Positions 26,368 through 37,255 of a DNA stretch of 64,000 nt are shown here, piece by piece. Under the pieces are notes generated by a model. The model saw only the letters and a program-made list of their open reading frames with translations. It was not told where the DNA came from and did not search any database. The stretch covers positions 5,456,001 to 5,520,000 of the forward strand of contig NC_089422.1 in the NCBI RefSeq assembly GCF_013426205.1. Direction: 5' to 3'. Within the stretch, counting starts at the first letter, position 1. Each line of letters begins with the position of its first letter. The stretch comes from Metarhizium brunneum (taxonomy: Eukaryota > Ascomycota > Sordariomycetes > Hypocreales > Clavicipitaceae). The translations under genes were made by a program, and so were the position numbers.

Positions 26368-28241
26368 ATGGCTTCAACCGGCGTCGACCGCCCTGCGCCG
26401 CCAAGCTACTCTGACCAGGAGAAAGCTGCTGTCCTTGGTGGTAAGCTGAATGACGGTTCCCATGCTGAGCCAGTGACTTCCCGCCGACTCTCTCTGTCTT
26501 CCGGTTCAAAGCACGACGCTACTCATCGCCAGCTCAAGTCCCGGCATATCCAACTCATCGGTATTGGTGGCACCATTGGCACCGCCCTCTATGTGCGTAA
26601 AGAATTGTACAATCCTTGATTCCATTGTTTTGTCTTGTTCGTCAAGTGCTCATGGCCGTGTCGTGCTGCCTGCAGGTTCAAATCGGCAAAGGCCTTTTAA
26701 ATGGCGGCCCTGGCAGCTTGTTCATTGCCTTTAGTTTTTGGTGCACCTTTGTTCTCGCCATCACTTTGTGCATGGCCGAAATGGTGACTTACCTGCCCCT
26801 CTCATCGCCCTTTATCCGGTTTGCTGGTCGCTATGTGGACGAGGCCTTTGGATTCGCCGCTGGCTGGAATTTCTTCGTCCTGGAGGCTGCCCTGGTACCG
26901 TTTGAGGTCGTAGCCTGCAATTTCATTCTTCACTTTTGGACCGAGGCCATACCCACAGCTGCCGTTATAGTCATTGTCATTGTCCTGTATGCTCTGATTA
27001 ACCTCCTGGCCGTCAAGTGGTACGGCGAGTCGGAGTTTTGGGCCGCCATCGGCAAGGTGGTGCTGATTGTAGGGCTCATCATCTTCACCTTTATTGTAAT
27101 GGTTGGCGGTAATCCCAAAGGGGACCGCTTCGGATTCCGCTTCTGGAACGACCCTGGTGCTTTTGCTCCTCTTTACTACGAGGGTTCTCTGGGACAATGG
27201 CTAGGCTTCTTGCAGTGTTTGATCCAGGCTGCTTTTACCATTGCCGGTCCCGATTACGTTTCCATGGCTGCTGGCGAGGCTGAGAACCCGCGAAAGGTCA
27301 TGCCTCGCGCCTACAATGCCGTCTTCTATCGACTAACGGCCTTTTTTGTCCTTGGGTCTCTATGCGTCGGCATCCTTGTCCCGTACAACGACAAGGAGCT
27401 GACGGCGGCCTTCAAGAACTCTGCCCCGGGAGCAGCCGGCTCGCCGTATGTCATTGCCATGAACCGTCTGGGCATCACTGTCCTACCTCACATCGTCAAC
27501 GCCATGGTGCTGACAGCTGCCTTTTCTGCGGGCAACTCGTACGTCTACTGTGCGTCCCGTTCCTTGTACGGGCTGGCACTGGAAGGCAAGGCCCCCAAGT
27601 TCATGGCGAGATGCACTAGGAAGGGCGTACCCATTTACTGCGTCGGCTTTGTGCTGTTGTTTGCCCTCCTTGCCTTCCTTCAGCTGTCGGAAAACGCAGC
27701 CGTGGTGCTGGACTGGCTTGTCTCGCTGGTCACGGCTTCGCAGCTCATCAATTTCAGCTGCGTATGCGTATCATACCTCTGCTTTTACCGCGCTCTCCAA
27801 GTCCAGGGGATAAGCCGCGACTCCCTGCCCTATAAGGCGTGGTTGATGCCCTACGGCGCGTACTATGCGCTCGTGGCCACTGTCATCATGGTGTTTGTGG
27901 GAGGATATCCAGTGTTTCTGCCGGGCCGATGGAGCGTGGCCGACTTTTTGTTCTCGTAAGTCTGATCTCCATCCACCGCTGGGAAGTTGCTGACCTTTAT
28001 AGATACACCATGCTTGCTGTATTTCCTGCCCTCTACATTGGATACAAAGTCATCCACAAGACGAAAATTCTCAAACCGGAGGAAATTGATCTGGTCAAGG
28101 ACCTGGACACCATTGAGGACTATGAGCGCAATTATATTCCTCAACCGCCAGCGTATGTCTGTCTCTGAGTATTGACGTGTCCCTTTGACTAACTGTGATA
28201 GGAACCGATTTGAAAAGATGCTAGACCTGTTGTTTGGATAG
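26368..28241 (+). CDS. Amino-acid permease (YAT/APC family)
   Basis: Plasma-membrane proton/amino-acid symporter with about 12 membrane helices. Exons: 26368-26592, 26676-27955, 28003-28152, 28202-28241; 564 aa. Introns have donors GTGCGT, GTAAGT and GTATGT, and all joins keep frame. After a ~55-residue soluble N-terminus comes the family signature LKSRHIQLIGIGGTIGTALYV, where GGTIGT is the unwound substrate-binding part of helix 1. Next are the helix 3 region (FGFAAGWNFFVLEA), the helix 6 region (FTIAGPDYVSMAAGEAENPRKVMPRA) and a charged C-terminal tail ending EKMLDLLFG. These are all diagnostic of fungal YAT permeases. The substrate cannot be told from sequence alone. The last coding exon is only 40 nt and easily missed. 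Confidence 0.92.
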
Positions 28242-28947
28242 GTAGATACCACACGGGATACATCTAATGAGACAATGTCTGCAGCCATGTTTGTGTGTCT
28301 GTTTGTGCCATTCGCACCATCATCCCTTCGTATACTAAAGCTGAAAATCGTAGTCGTAGCTGACCATGATATCCACCTTGCGGGTAACCACCTGGTTCCC
28401 AACCCGGCTGCGTATAATACAGAGATGATGCAGGATCGGCGGTGTCATATGCATGAGTGCCGTGGCTCGAAGCGTCAAGCATATTCTCGGATTCGCATGT
28501 TGCCACGCGGCTTCCCGGTTGCAACCGCCTCCTTGCCGTTTGTGCCCCTTTTCGCTGGCAGGCCATGCACTTGCCGCAGCCACGCACTGGAAAAAAGCAA
28601 ATATTACGTCCCCGGCGAGATGGGCTCACTGCCGGAGATGAATACTTCGGCGAGGATACACTCGGTCACTAGCGTCCCGCGATACCGCCGCCATTCCTCG
28701 ATGTCCCTTCGATGTCATGTCATGCGGCGAAGCTCCCTGGGTAGTCACACAACCGCTTCTCCACAAGTTTTGCCATGTAGCAGCGGCGTGACTAACACGG
28801 TCAAGAGGCTAGACATGTCCGATAGGGTTTACCACATCCCCCCAGGGCTGCTAGCTGAGATTTAAATGTCCGGTCGACGCTTCAGAAACAATTCTTCAAT
28901 CCGACACACGCTGCCCGTCTCCCGCTTCTCACGGTCCCGATTCGAGA
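28242..28947. other. Intergenic between permease and reductase
   Basis: About 700 bp; no gene seen. GC content rises sharply near its right end as the reductase begins. Confidence 0.6.
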
Positions 28948-30093
28948 ATGTCTCCTCCGCTACGAACCCTCGGCCGAAACGGCCCGCCCGTGGCCCCAGT
29001 CGGCCTCGGCTTCGGGAGCCTCGGCGGATTCTACGGACCACCGGGGACCCGGGACGAGCAGCTGGCCCTCCTGGACCGCGCGTACGCCGCCGGCCTGCGC
29101 TTCTGGGACCTGTCCGACGTCTACGGCGACGCGGAGGACCTCGTGGGCGAGTGGCTGGCGCGGTCAGGCCGACGCGACGACGTCTTCCTCGGCACAAGTT
29201 TTCGCTCCAGCCCGGCGCCGACGGGAGGCACACGTTCCGCTCTGACCCTGAGCACGTAAAGGCATCGTGTGACAAGAGCCTGGCCGCCCTGGGCGTTGCC
29301 ACCATCGACCTATACTACTGCCATGCCGTGGACGGGGTCACGCCCATTGAGCGGACAGTCGAGGCTATGGTTGAGCTGAAGAAGTATTTTGCACTCCCCC
29401 TTCTAACTACCACATGAGAGGCGAGTTTCTCACCCGTCTCACAAATTTCAACAGCCAGGGTAAGATTCGACACCTCGGGCTCTCGGGAGTCTCGGCCGCC
29501 ACGCTGCGAAGAGCGCATGCCGTGCACCCGATTGCCGCTCTGCAGTGGGAGTACAGCCTGTTCACGCTGGATATTGAATCGCCGCAAAATAATATTTTAT
29601 CGACTTGCCGCGAGCTGGGCGTGGCGCTGGTGGCCTTTAGCCCTGTTGGGCGTGGCGTTCTCACGGGCCGGTTCCGGTCGTACCGGGACATTCCTGAGGG
29701 CGACCTGCGCCGCTTCTATCCCAAGTATGCGGAGGGCAACTTTGCCGAGATCCTGAAGCTGGTCGGGGGCGTGGAGGACGTGGCGAGGGATCGGGGGAGC
29801 ACGCCGGCACAGGTGGCTATTGCGTGGCTGCTGGCCCAGGGACCGGACGTCATTGCCATCCCGGGCACCAAGTCGGCCTGTAGGATGGACGAGAACGCGG
29901 GCGCTGCGCTGCTCCGGCTGAGCGGTGAGGAGGTACGGGGGCTTCGGGACCTGGCGGAGCGGGTGGACATTAAGGGCACTCGGTACCCTGCTGCGTAAGT
30001 GGTATTGGCTTTTCTGTTACCTTGGTCGCGTCGTGTGTTGACTGGTTGGGTAGTGTTATGGCGACTCTGCACCAGGATACGCCTCCGTTGTAG
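28948..30093 (+). pseudogene. Aldo/keto reductase with a one-base deletion (frameshift)
   Basis: Aldo/keto reductases reduce carbonyls with NADPH in a TIM barrel. Exon pieces: 28948-29383 (containing the frameshift), 29455-29994, 30054-30093. Two normal introns: 29384-29454 (donor GTATTT, branch CTAAC, acceptor AACAG) and 29995-30053 (donor GTAAGT, acceptor GGTAG). The second restores the usual C-terminus PAAVMATLHQDTPPL. Seen motifs: FWDLSDVYGDAEDLVGEW (catalytic Asp and Tyr), TFRSDPEHVKASCDKSLAALGV, DLYYCH (catalytic His), [30 protein letters not shown]. Between FLGT and KFS at 29191-29200 the frame breaks: one base is missing, exactly where the catalytic Lys codon sits. With that base the CDS would be 339 codons including the stop. 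Either a recent pseudogene or a sequencing error; everything else looks functional. Confidence 0.85.
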
Positions 30094-30873
30094 GATTAAG
30101 GAAAGACGTGTTTCTGTGCCGGGAATGTTAGACCCCGGGGAATAGGGTGTTTGATGGGGTTGGAGGTTGCTATAAAGGCCGGATATTGGATGTTGAGCAA
30201 TTTCGTGGGTTAGAGTGCACTTGTTAAGGATATGTGGATGGATATACGTCAAGATTAACCGTAATATGGCTAGGATATGGTTGTTGGTCTCTTGATTTGT
30301 CTGCTGCTATACGCTCATGCGCAGAAGTAATAAGCCCCCCTATCAGTCGTGTTTCTCTATGAATCGTGTGAGGAAACCGTGAGGCAAAGCAGATAGCCTT
30401 ATGTGACTCCGACAACGCTTGAAGAGATGGCGTGCATTGTGTCTGGTAGGCCGATATGAGCGGTTTTCATTCTCTCATTCACTCAAGAGACAAGCTACCT
30501 GTAACATCAGTTCAAAAGATTAAACCGCTCATGAATACAACGGCAATCATTAGGTACATGCCCTTGGCTTCAATACACATGGCGAGCAACACTGATACTC
30601 TACAAGTACACACAAAGTCACACTCGCGTACTTTGGACATATTTCCCTGTGTTTTCAGCTTGTATATTCCTTATCAGTCTCCCGTGGAAATTGCGGCTCG
30701 AGCCACGATTCGACACCCGTCAGCCTGCCGCGCTCCCATGACTCTCATCTGCATGCCTGCCACCAAAGCCCTCCCCATATTCCTCTTTCCCATAACCAGC
30801 CCCTTTGTTCTTCTGGAAAGTAGTCCGACCCATCTAGCGATGAAGACAGGCGACTCCCCCACCCCACGCCGTA
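30094..30873. other. Intergenic between the reductase and the DUF7587-like ORF
   Basis: About 780 bp, 3' flanks of two convergent genes. No gene or repeat of note. Confidence 0.55.
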
Positions 30874-31365
30874 TTAAATGTCCACCACTCCCACCACGGC
30901 CTCGTCCGGGATATCGTGCAGGAAGATCCATTCACGCTCCGAGTTGTGGTACGCCTTATCCGGGATCCATACACCCAAACGCTCGGCAAGAGGTCGCAGC
31001 TCGCGGAACTCGATCTGACCATGAACCTTGGAAACATCAATCTTGGTGACGGTAACGTGCTGTCGCCCCAGTTTCTCCTTGCGCCCCTCTGCAATGGAGA
31101 AGGCGACGTCTTCGTCATCGTAGACCGAAATAAATGGCGACTCGTAGTTGCTTCTCCAGTTCAGGTGATTTTGGAGATTCCATCGGAGCACGTCTGCTTG
31201 ATCCCCGTACGTGGCACTGAGGTTGATGCTGGTTCTCCCCGTGGCCGATATCCCCTCGAAATTGGTTGTCACTGCCTGCGAATATTCATCCTCCACGCGG
31301 TAGAAGTACCTGTACCTGTACCTGTACTCGACCATTTTGAAGCCAAGAAGAGAAAGTCGATGCAA
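30874..31365 (-). CDS. DUF7587-like protein
   Basis: Single-exon frame of 163 aa from the first Met, or 153 aa from the Met at 31335, which sits directly before RYRYRYFYRV and may be the true start. Visible blocks are YFYRVEDEYSQ, GRTSINLSATYG, LQNHLNWRS, SPFISVYDDEDVAFSIAEGR, VTVTKIDVSKVHGQIEFREL, VWIPDKAYHNSEREWIFLHDIPDEAVV. These match, from memory, fungal proteins carrying DUF7587: an Arg/Tyr start, an [FT]IS[VT]YD strand and an HNSExE[FW]IFLH end. That fold resembles ADP-ribosyltransferase-like or toxin-type domains in other annotations, but I see nothing that proves activity. The N-terminal Arg-Tyr repeat is encoded by a (GTACCT)n tract, so its length may vary between strains. Function unknown. 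Confidence 0.6.
   Translation of the reverse strand: MHRLSLLGFKMVEYRYRYRYFYRVEDEYSQAVTTNFEGISATGRTSINLSATYGDQADVLRWNLQNHLNWRSNYESPFISVYDDEDVAFSIAEGRKEKLGRQHVTVTKIDVSKVHGQIEFRELRPLAERLGVWIPDKAYHNSEREWIFLHDIPDEAVVGVVDI
31306..31329. repeat. Hexanucleotide tandem repeat (GTACCT)n
   Basis: Three GTACCT units followed by GTACTC. On the minus strand it encodes alternating Arg-Tyr at the start of the DUF7587-like protein. Confidence 0.8.
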
Positions 31366-31899
31366 AGTGTTTTAAGCGCTCGGAAATAGGTTGTTGAGGA
31401 GTGTAGTGCGGGGGAGACGCGCGCGACGATACCCCAGCTCGGGCGCTGATGGGTGCCTGTCAGCACGGATCAATAATCTATTCGCTCAGCTACGTACAGG
31501 TTACAAAATGCGGATATTGCATATGTAGATGATGTGTACGGCGATGCGTGGAGCCTCGCGCTCCTTGTATCCGGATTCCAGACCCGCTTACAATCCTCTC
31601 TGTAGCTTGACCACCAACAGGATTCGGGAACCGCTTCTTGGTATCGTCGAGCTCAAGTGGCTGTTATTGCGTGACAGTCGACTGATTCGCAGGCAGGAAT
31701 ATTCATGCTCGTCCTCAGGGGCATCATACCTCCAGTGCCGGCACACTATGGCCACCGCGGACACGAGATGGATCGCTTTGCCGCGGCTTTGCGAGACAAG
31801 ATGCAGAACTTCATGAGTACTGACCATGTTTGGACCAAGATGGTCGCTCATGGGCCGCATCCAGTCTACCAAGGCGCATGAATGCCGGATGGAGTCCAC

Positions 31900-32710
31900 C
31901 CGGTCTGCAAGTTGGGTCGCTCGGGTTGATGCCGGCCTTGGAGTAGCGAGCGCGACATGCATCTCGTTGCCATCCAACAGCCCCCATGCTATTGAGGTGG
32001 CAGCCAAACCCTCGGTACGACGAGGGTACGCGAGTGAATAGAAAGGTGTCGGCAGCAGCATGATTCTCTTGTCAGGTGGTGCAGATGCCAGGTGCCATCT
32101 ACCTTGGGCATGAAGACGGAGTTGCAGTATTGCGGCGCAAGGGACGAGTTGACGCCATCATCTGGCAAGCCGGCCGCGGGCACAATACCACGTAGAGGGC
32201 GGTTATCCTCGTGGGACATCGCGATCATGGCCTGGGAACTGTCCAAGCGGCGTATTCGGGCTCGGCTCCTAGGCTCACAGCAGGTACAAGGGCGGTCACG
32301 TCCCCCTGGCCCAAGTCATTCAGGTGGAGACACAGTCCCGGGTGCTTGATGCCGACCGCCCGGGCGAGGCCCCATAGCGGCGCGGCGCCGAGCCGCGGTG
32401 ACCGCGTTCCGGGGACCCACACAACCGGCGGTGCGAAACGTGCCTGGGCTGCGGCCTGCAGCAAGGCCGGTGTCTTTGCCGCAAAGTACCTTGTCTGGTG
32501 CAACATGTGCGCATTATAAAGCCATAGGCAGAGCAGGCCTGCTACCTTGGTAGCTTCCTCAAGCCGGCCAGCGTGCAGGGTTTTTATGCCATCGCGAGAC
32601 AGGGCGGTTTCGATCTCGGAAGCCCACGGCACCTCGCTGACCGGGCACAAAATGCCCCACCTGCCTGTTACGGTGAGCGGCGCAACACCGTCCCTCTCCC
32701 GACGGCTTTA
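31900..32710 (-). pseudogene. Fossil of a modular polyketide synthase ketoreductase domain
   Basis: Three minus-strand segments in different frames lie in the right order for a type I PKS ketoreductase. Segment 1 (32690-32225): VTGRWGILCPVSEVPWASEI, then the structural-subdomain block GAAPLWGLARAVGIKHPGL and AEPEYA. Segment 2 (32246-32064): RPLRGIVPAAGLPDDGV then MPKVDGTWHLHHLT. Segment 3 (32061-31960): FYSLAYPRRTEGLAATSIAWGLLDG. Compared with a normal domain, the NADPH-binding Rossmann half between segments 1 and 2 and the catalytic Ser/Tyr stretch between 2 and 3 are missing, and the frames are shifted, so it cannot be active. The wording of the motifs resembles bacterial modular or 6-MSAS-type PKSs more than fungal highly reducing PKSs. 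No KS, AT or ACP piece was found nearby. Confidence 0.7.
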
Positions 32711-33410
32711 CAGGGCACTGCCGGCTTGATTGTATCGAATATTGCACCGTGTTCTATATTATCATAGCCTTACATTACAAGAACTACAAAAACAACAGAA
32801 TACGACAGATCCGGCTCTTCTAATCCTTGTATTAAACGAAGAACGATTCCAGATAGCCTCTGATGCAACACGATCCGTCCGAAATCGATATTCCAACCTT
32901 CTGTCATCGCTAACACGGTGATGCCTAAGCTGGAGTGTTGCCACTTGAGCTACGACACGTTTATCCCGGTCGGCTCGGGAGGGGTGACGGCCAAGTGAAC
33001 CAGACGAGGATTCAGTCGACTTACACCCACGAACCACCTGCCAAGTACGGGTCCCCGGGGGATCGAGCGGCTGACCGATACATTCATAAAGCGAGGTTGG
33101 GCAAGGCCGTCAGTGTCACCCTCCAGAGTTGGAAATGACCCTAGCAAGGGCTACTCGCGCATGTAGTCTTATACCCTCGACACGGGGGTAAAGCTCAGAA
33201 AGCCTGTTTCCTGCTGGCGCAAACGAAAATACTCTGGGTTTCGTCACCACAGGCTCGACGGGTTCTGCCCCGAATGCGCTGGCTAGCAAAGGAGAGGCCA
33301 AAAGGAAAGCGAGGATGTAGCGCGAGAGGAGCCAGGTCTTTGCTCTAGAACTGCAAGTGTCGACCTGAGAGACGCTGTGAAATGGCAATGCCCCCAGATG
33401 TTGCCCTTGA

Positions 33411-33425
33411 CAAAAAAAAAAAAAA
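33411..33425. repeat. Poly-A tract
   Basis: A run of about 15 A on the plus strand within the gene-poor stretch, without adjacent element features such as terminal repeats. Confidence 0.6.
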
Positions 33426-35024
33426 AGCTTATTCGGAACAATGACAATCTAGTAAAGAAAAGAAACGGGCAACCAATCCGCGTTGTATACAACTAGTCCC
33501 TGTGAGATATCCACGAACGCCGCAAACCACACGCGAATACCACCAGGTTTTTCGACATACACCCTACATGACACCTGACTAGTCGATTAAAAGCTGAAGG
33601 GATTTAAATCTTCCCGTCCCCAGCACATGCTCCTCGAGTCGTGACGATTGCAGCCGGAGCCGCTTGCAAGATTGACCCCATTAGGCAGGTCTTTCTCGAG
33701 AAATAACGGTCTTCCTTCACAGCAAGCATCCGTGCATCTACAACAGGCATAATGCCATGTCACTGTCCATTCTACTACCCAACGCTCAATAAGGGTAGAA
33801 GCACACTCGGATGTGATTGTCATACACGGCCACACCTCTATGCCTGGCTTCATTGTTACACACAACAAGGTTCCTCCTTGCTGTGCACATGGCAAAACTA
33901 AAAGCTACAACATGCAATGAGGTCTAGTTCCATGTAAAGCCGGAAACACTTATAGTGTTCAGCTTCACCGGCCAACGGACCGACTCTTCGTCCGGTGATG
34001 CCCCATCAGGGCGAAATACCCCAGCAAGTACTAGAATGAGGCACATGACGCTTTGATGTTGGCCTCGCGTACAATACACAATGGTTGGTTGGCAATCCAA
34101 GTACTACTGCCACAGAGGACAGGATATACGGGTATGCCCTCCATAAGACTCATGAACTCCGTCCCTGCAAGTGTGCGCGACGTAGCGAGACAGTAGAGGC
34201 TGTGCTGAGAACTATGATCTCACTCGGATGTCCGAGCCCCCGGGAGCGATTTCGTCATAGTCTTCGCACCACGATCTCAGGCGATCGAATCATCATTGTC
34301 ATGTGAAAACCGTGCTTGCTTGGCGTCTCGACCAGTTTCTACAGCGCACACACTTGATTGGTTCAGATTCTTCCGCTAGTCGTGTTGTAACCGCACTCAT
34401 TGCTCGCTCGACATAGTTCCGCAGAGATGGGTATTCATATTGATGTCTTGTTCAAGTCTCCTGTAATTTAACTACTTATGTATTCGCTAGCTATGTAATT
34501 ATTTTTGAAGCAGCCACGCCTCTGACTGCGACTTGGGGTCCGTAAACGTGGCCAAAACATGCATGTACTCGTATTTGCTTCAAAATGCAACCAAAAAAAA
34601 GGGGTATAACCCACGCTGTTGCTGCGTCAGGTATCCGTCCTGAACATGTCCTGTAAAAAGGTATCCATCTAAAATATCCTGCAGAGGATAAAACATGCTT
34701 CTATGGGTGAAGTGCTCGCCTTCGTCCCAAAGAAGCCCACGTTTCGACTGTCCAAGGCTCAATTCAACACGCTATGCTGGCCCCCTCGTCCAAGTCATTC
34801 CATTTCATAGCCGCCGCGCTGTTGAAGCAGTCTCTCATTCACTCATATGCTCATTCAAGTTGCGAGTCTAAACGACAGTGTACGCGGTAGCTCGGAGTGC
34901 GGTCCTCGACCCATCCCCCAGAGCTAGAGCCTAGTAGTGTGCCACTCAGATGCCCTTGGCGAAGGCGGGAGACAATTCCCACCTATACAAAGTATTTGTA
35001 CACCCAACAAACGCTGCGGGCCTC

Positions 35025-36116
35025 TCAGAAAATAGGCATGTACGCCTGGTTGACGTAGTCGATATTTTCGTCAAACGACTCGATCCTCTCGCCACACGTG
35101 CCAAAGAGCCTGTCCCACACGCGCGTCTGCTTGCCGTAGTTTTGGCTCTTTCTCCAGCCCTTGCGGTGATGCAAATCGTGGTCCTCGACGCAGAGCTCCA
35201 TGTTTAGCGCGGTCAGGAGCCAGCTCAAGGTAGACGGAGCAGCGAGATGGACGCGGATGCCGCTGTGGCCCCAGACTTCGGTATACACGATGTACTGCTG
35301 ACACATCCACCAGTTATAAAAGCCCAGCGGCATGCCCAGCGACCAGAAGGTGGCGTAGGTCAGGAACGGGACGACAACCATGTCGAAGAATTCCTGTTCT
35401 TCGTCGGCGTACGCGGATAATAGCGGGTTAGGGTGCTTGGTCAGGTGGTGGGTGCGGTGAAACTTCCACAAAAAGGGCACGTCGTGCATGGCGCGGTGGT
35501 AGACGTAGAACCAGAAGTCAAGAATAATGCCGTAGAGGCCCGTCTGGAAGTACAGCTTGGCCCACCACTGCCAGTCGCTCATGACGTCAAGCGGCGCCTG
35601 GGTAGGGGTGTAGCTGAACCAGACCATCATGGCGAGGCGCGCACCGATGGTCTTGTATATGGACCAGACGACTTTTCCGGCGCCGTGGTCGGGGACGCCA
35701 TCGCGGTCGTGGGCGTCGCCGTCAAGGAAGCCGTGCTTGTGGCCGAGACGACGCAGGACGTGGACTTCCTTGACGATGATGGCGTTGAAGAGAATCATGT
35801 AGAAGTGGAAGGCGGCGTGCTTGCTGATATTCCAGCCCGTCAACGACACAAATGCCTGGTGTAGGGCCAAGGGAAGCAAGCCGTAGAACAGGATCCAGAT
35901 ATGTTGCGAGACTTGTCCCAGGTGTGGCACTTTATCGGACTTTGGGTGCTTGGGAACGGGTTGGTCCAGCGCAACGGGATGGACGCCGAAGAAGTCGATG
36001 GTCTTTTGGTACATGTTCCATGTGCTGCGGTCGTTGAGGCGCCATGTAGACTTCATCGAGTCTTTGTGGCGAACTGTTGTCGAAGCCGCAGCCGGCTGGG
36101 TCTGCGTTGCTGTCAT
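35025..36116 (-). CDS. Sterol desaturase / fatty-acid hydroxylase superfamily membrane protein
   Basis: Di-iron membrane oxygenase of the FA-hydroxylase superfamily (as C-4 methylsterol oxidase, sterol C-5 desaturase and sphingolipid hydroxylases); expected in the ER. One exon, 363 aa. The histidine boxes that bind the two irons are HRAMHD (207-212), HRTHH (220-224) and HDLHH (313-317), in the usual order and spacing. Hydrophobic segments flank them (HIWILFYGLLPLALHQAFVSL; FYMILFNAIIV; FQTGLYGIILDFWFYVY; VPFLTYATFWSLGMPLGFYNWW). The substrate cannot be assigned: it is not an obvious ERG3 or ERG25 orthologue, so I leave out a symbol. The start is the first ATG, giving a short Thr/Gln/Ala-rich N-terminus. 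Confidence 0.88.
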   Translation of the reverse strand: MTATQTQPAAASTTVRHKDSMKSTWRLNDRSTWNMYQKTIDFFGVHPVALDQPVPKHPKSDKVPHLGQVSQHIWILFYGLLPLALHQAFVSLTGWNISKHAAFHFYMILFNAIIVKEVHVLRRLGHKHGFLDGDAHDRDGVPDHGAGKVVWSIYKTIGARLAMMVWFSYTPTQAPLDVMSDWQWWAKLYFQTGLYGIILDFWFYVYHRAMHDVPFLWKFHRTHHLTKHPNPLLSAYADEEQEFFDMVVVPFLTYATFWSLGMPLGFYNWWMCQQYIVYTEVWGHSGIRVHLAAPSTLSWLLTALNMELCVEDHDLHHRKGWRKSQNYGKQTRVWDRLFGTCGERIESFDENIDYVNQAYMPIF

Positions 36117-37255
36117 GGCTGCAGCGGCTTCGGGAGTTGCGTCAATATGTCTATGTGGGTTGTGCTGTAACTCGAGCCTTTTGAGGCTTTGATTACTTGA
36201 GGAGGTACGGGTCTAAACAAGAAGGGGGAGAATCCGCCAGGGCAATCAAAGTGCAAATATGAATAGTCGAGAGATATCGTGTGGGAAGGGCGGGTTGTTG
36301 TATTTGACCCCAGACTTTATACCAACCCGTGGCAAGTCTTTGTTTTCTGGAGCCACGTTGTGCAAAGCTACCAGTCGACGCACATGCGCATGTGCAATTG
36401 TACCTGTCTGTGCATACCATACTACCACGGATTCCGACATGTGGTTCGCGATGGGGATGGACACGGACGAGGCTGTTCCCCCGGTAGCCCGTCACAACCG
36501 TCATGGGAACGGGGAGCCCCCAGTTTGGTCAGGTTTCGTCATGGCTTCCCCCACAATGCCACGACTAGTCAGGACATCGAAGCTTGTGAAAAGGGTTGAG
36601 GACCCAGTTTCGAGTCAATCGCGTTGTGACACTGACGATTTAGTCTTTTGTTGCGACTCGTTGATTCTCCCCGCCCCCACAGCCTCCAGATTTGCCTCCC
36701 TTCAAATGTTCCTGTCCGCCCTGCCCCTAACCCAGTTGGCACGTCTTGCTTTTGCCACAACCCGGGGCGTTGAAAACTTGAATCCAGATGAGACTAGTTT
36801 GCAGCCGAGAAGCCCGAACAAGCGCGGAGTATGGACGTCAAGGGCAGCGCCACGCACGTGCTTGGTGCTCCTGCCCAGGGCCAGCACCGGAACGGACACA
36901 CGGTCCAAAGATTCGGCGGCTCAAGCAGGTCAACAAGTGGTGAGTCTGTGTGTGACCTTCAATGTTCTCTCACAGCGGCTAGCCGAGGTCAACGGCCCAC
37001 CGGACTGGCTCAATCGCATCTTGCTCAACTGTATATAGAGCCCGTGGTGTTTTGGGCTTTTGGGGCTTTTGAAGGCATCTCTATCTCGTACAATTCTTGT
37101 CAACTCTTCCACTTGGGCGGCATCAATTGTCAATAGAGACCGCGGCGTTTGACATCGCAGCTCCACCGCCGAGGACTCATAGTTGCGTTTGGACACGGCC
37201 GTCGTCCCAATCCACCCACACACCTCACATCACCTCGCGTCTCGCAGCTCTCACC
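36117..37255. other. Divergent promoter region, hydroxylase and SDR
   Basis: 1.14 kb between genes running in opposite directions. The frame leading into the SDR is open upstream to 37097, but the first sensible ATG is at 37256. No separate gene seen. Confidence 0.6.

Larger units (their letters stand above)
31366..35024. other. Gene-poor stretch with relics
   Basis: 3.66 kb without an intact recognisable gene. It contains the PKS ketoreductase fossil (about 31900-32710, minus), a poly-A tract at 33411-33425, and a Cys-rich frame on the minus strand at 33587-33895. The remainder shows only short unrelated frames. Confidence 0.6.

Noticed and set aside
28866..29417. 183-codon frame as an independent gene at the reductase locus
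   Set aside because: Its first half is an out-of-frame reading of the reductase N-terminus; only the second half is the real frame after the deletion.
31588..31899. Continuation of the PKS fossil past SIAWGLLDG
   Set aside because: The translation RHSCALVDWMRPM... does not resemble the end of a KR or an ACP.
33116..33388. 90-codon frame with a hydrophobic run (ILAFLLASPLLASAFG)
   Set aside because: The hydrophobic part is not at the N-terminus and the rest has no recognisable pattern.
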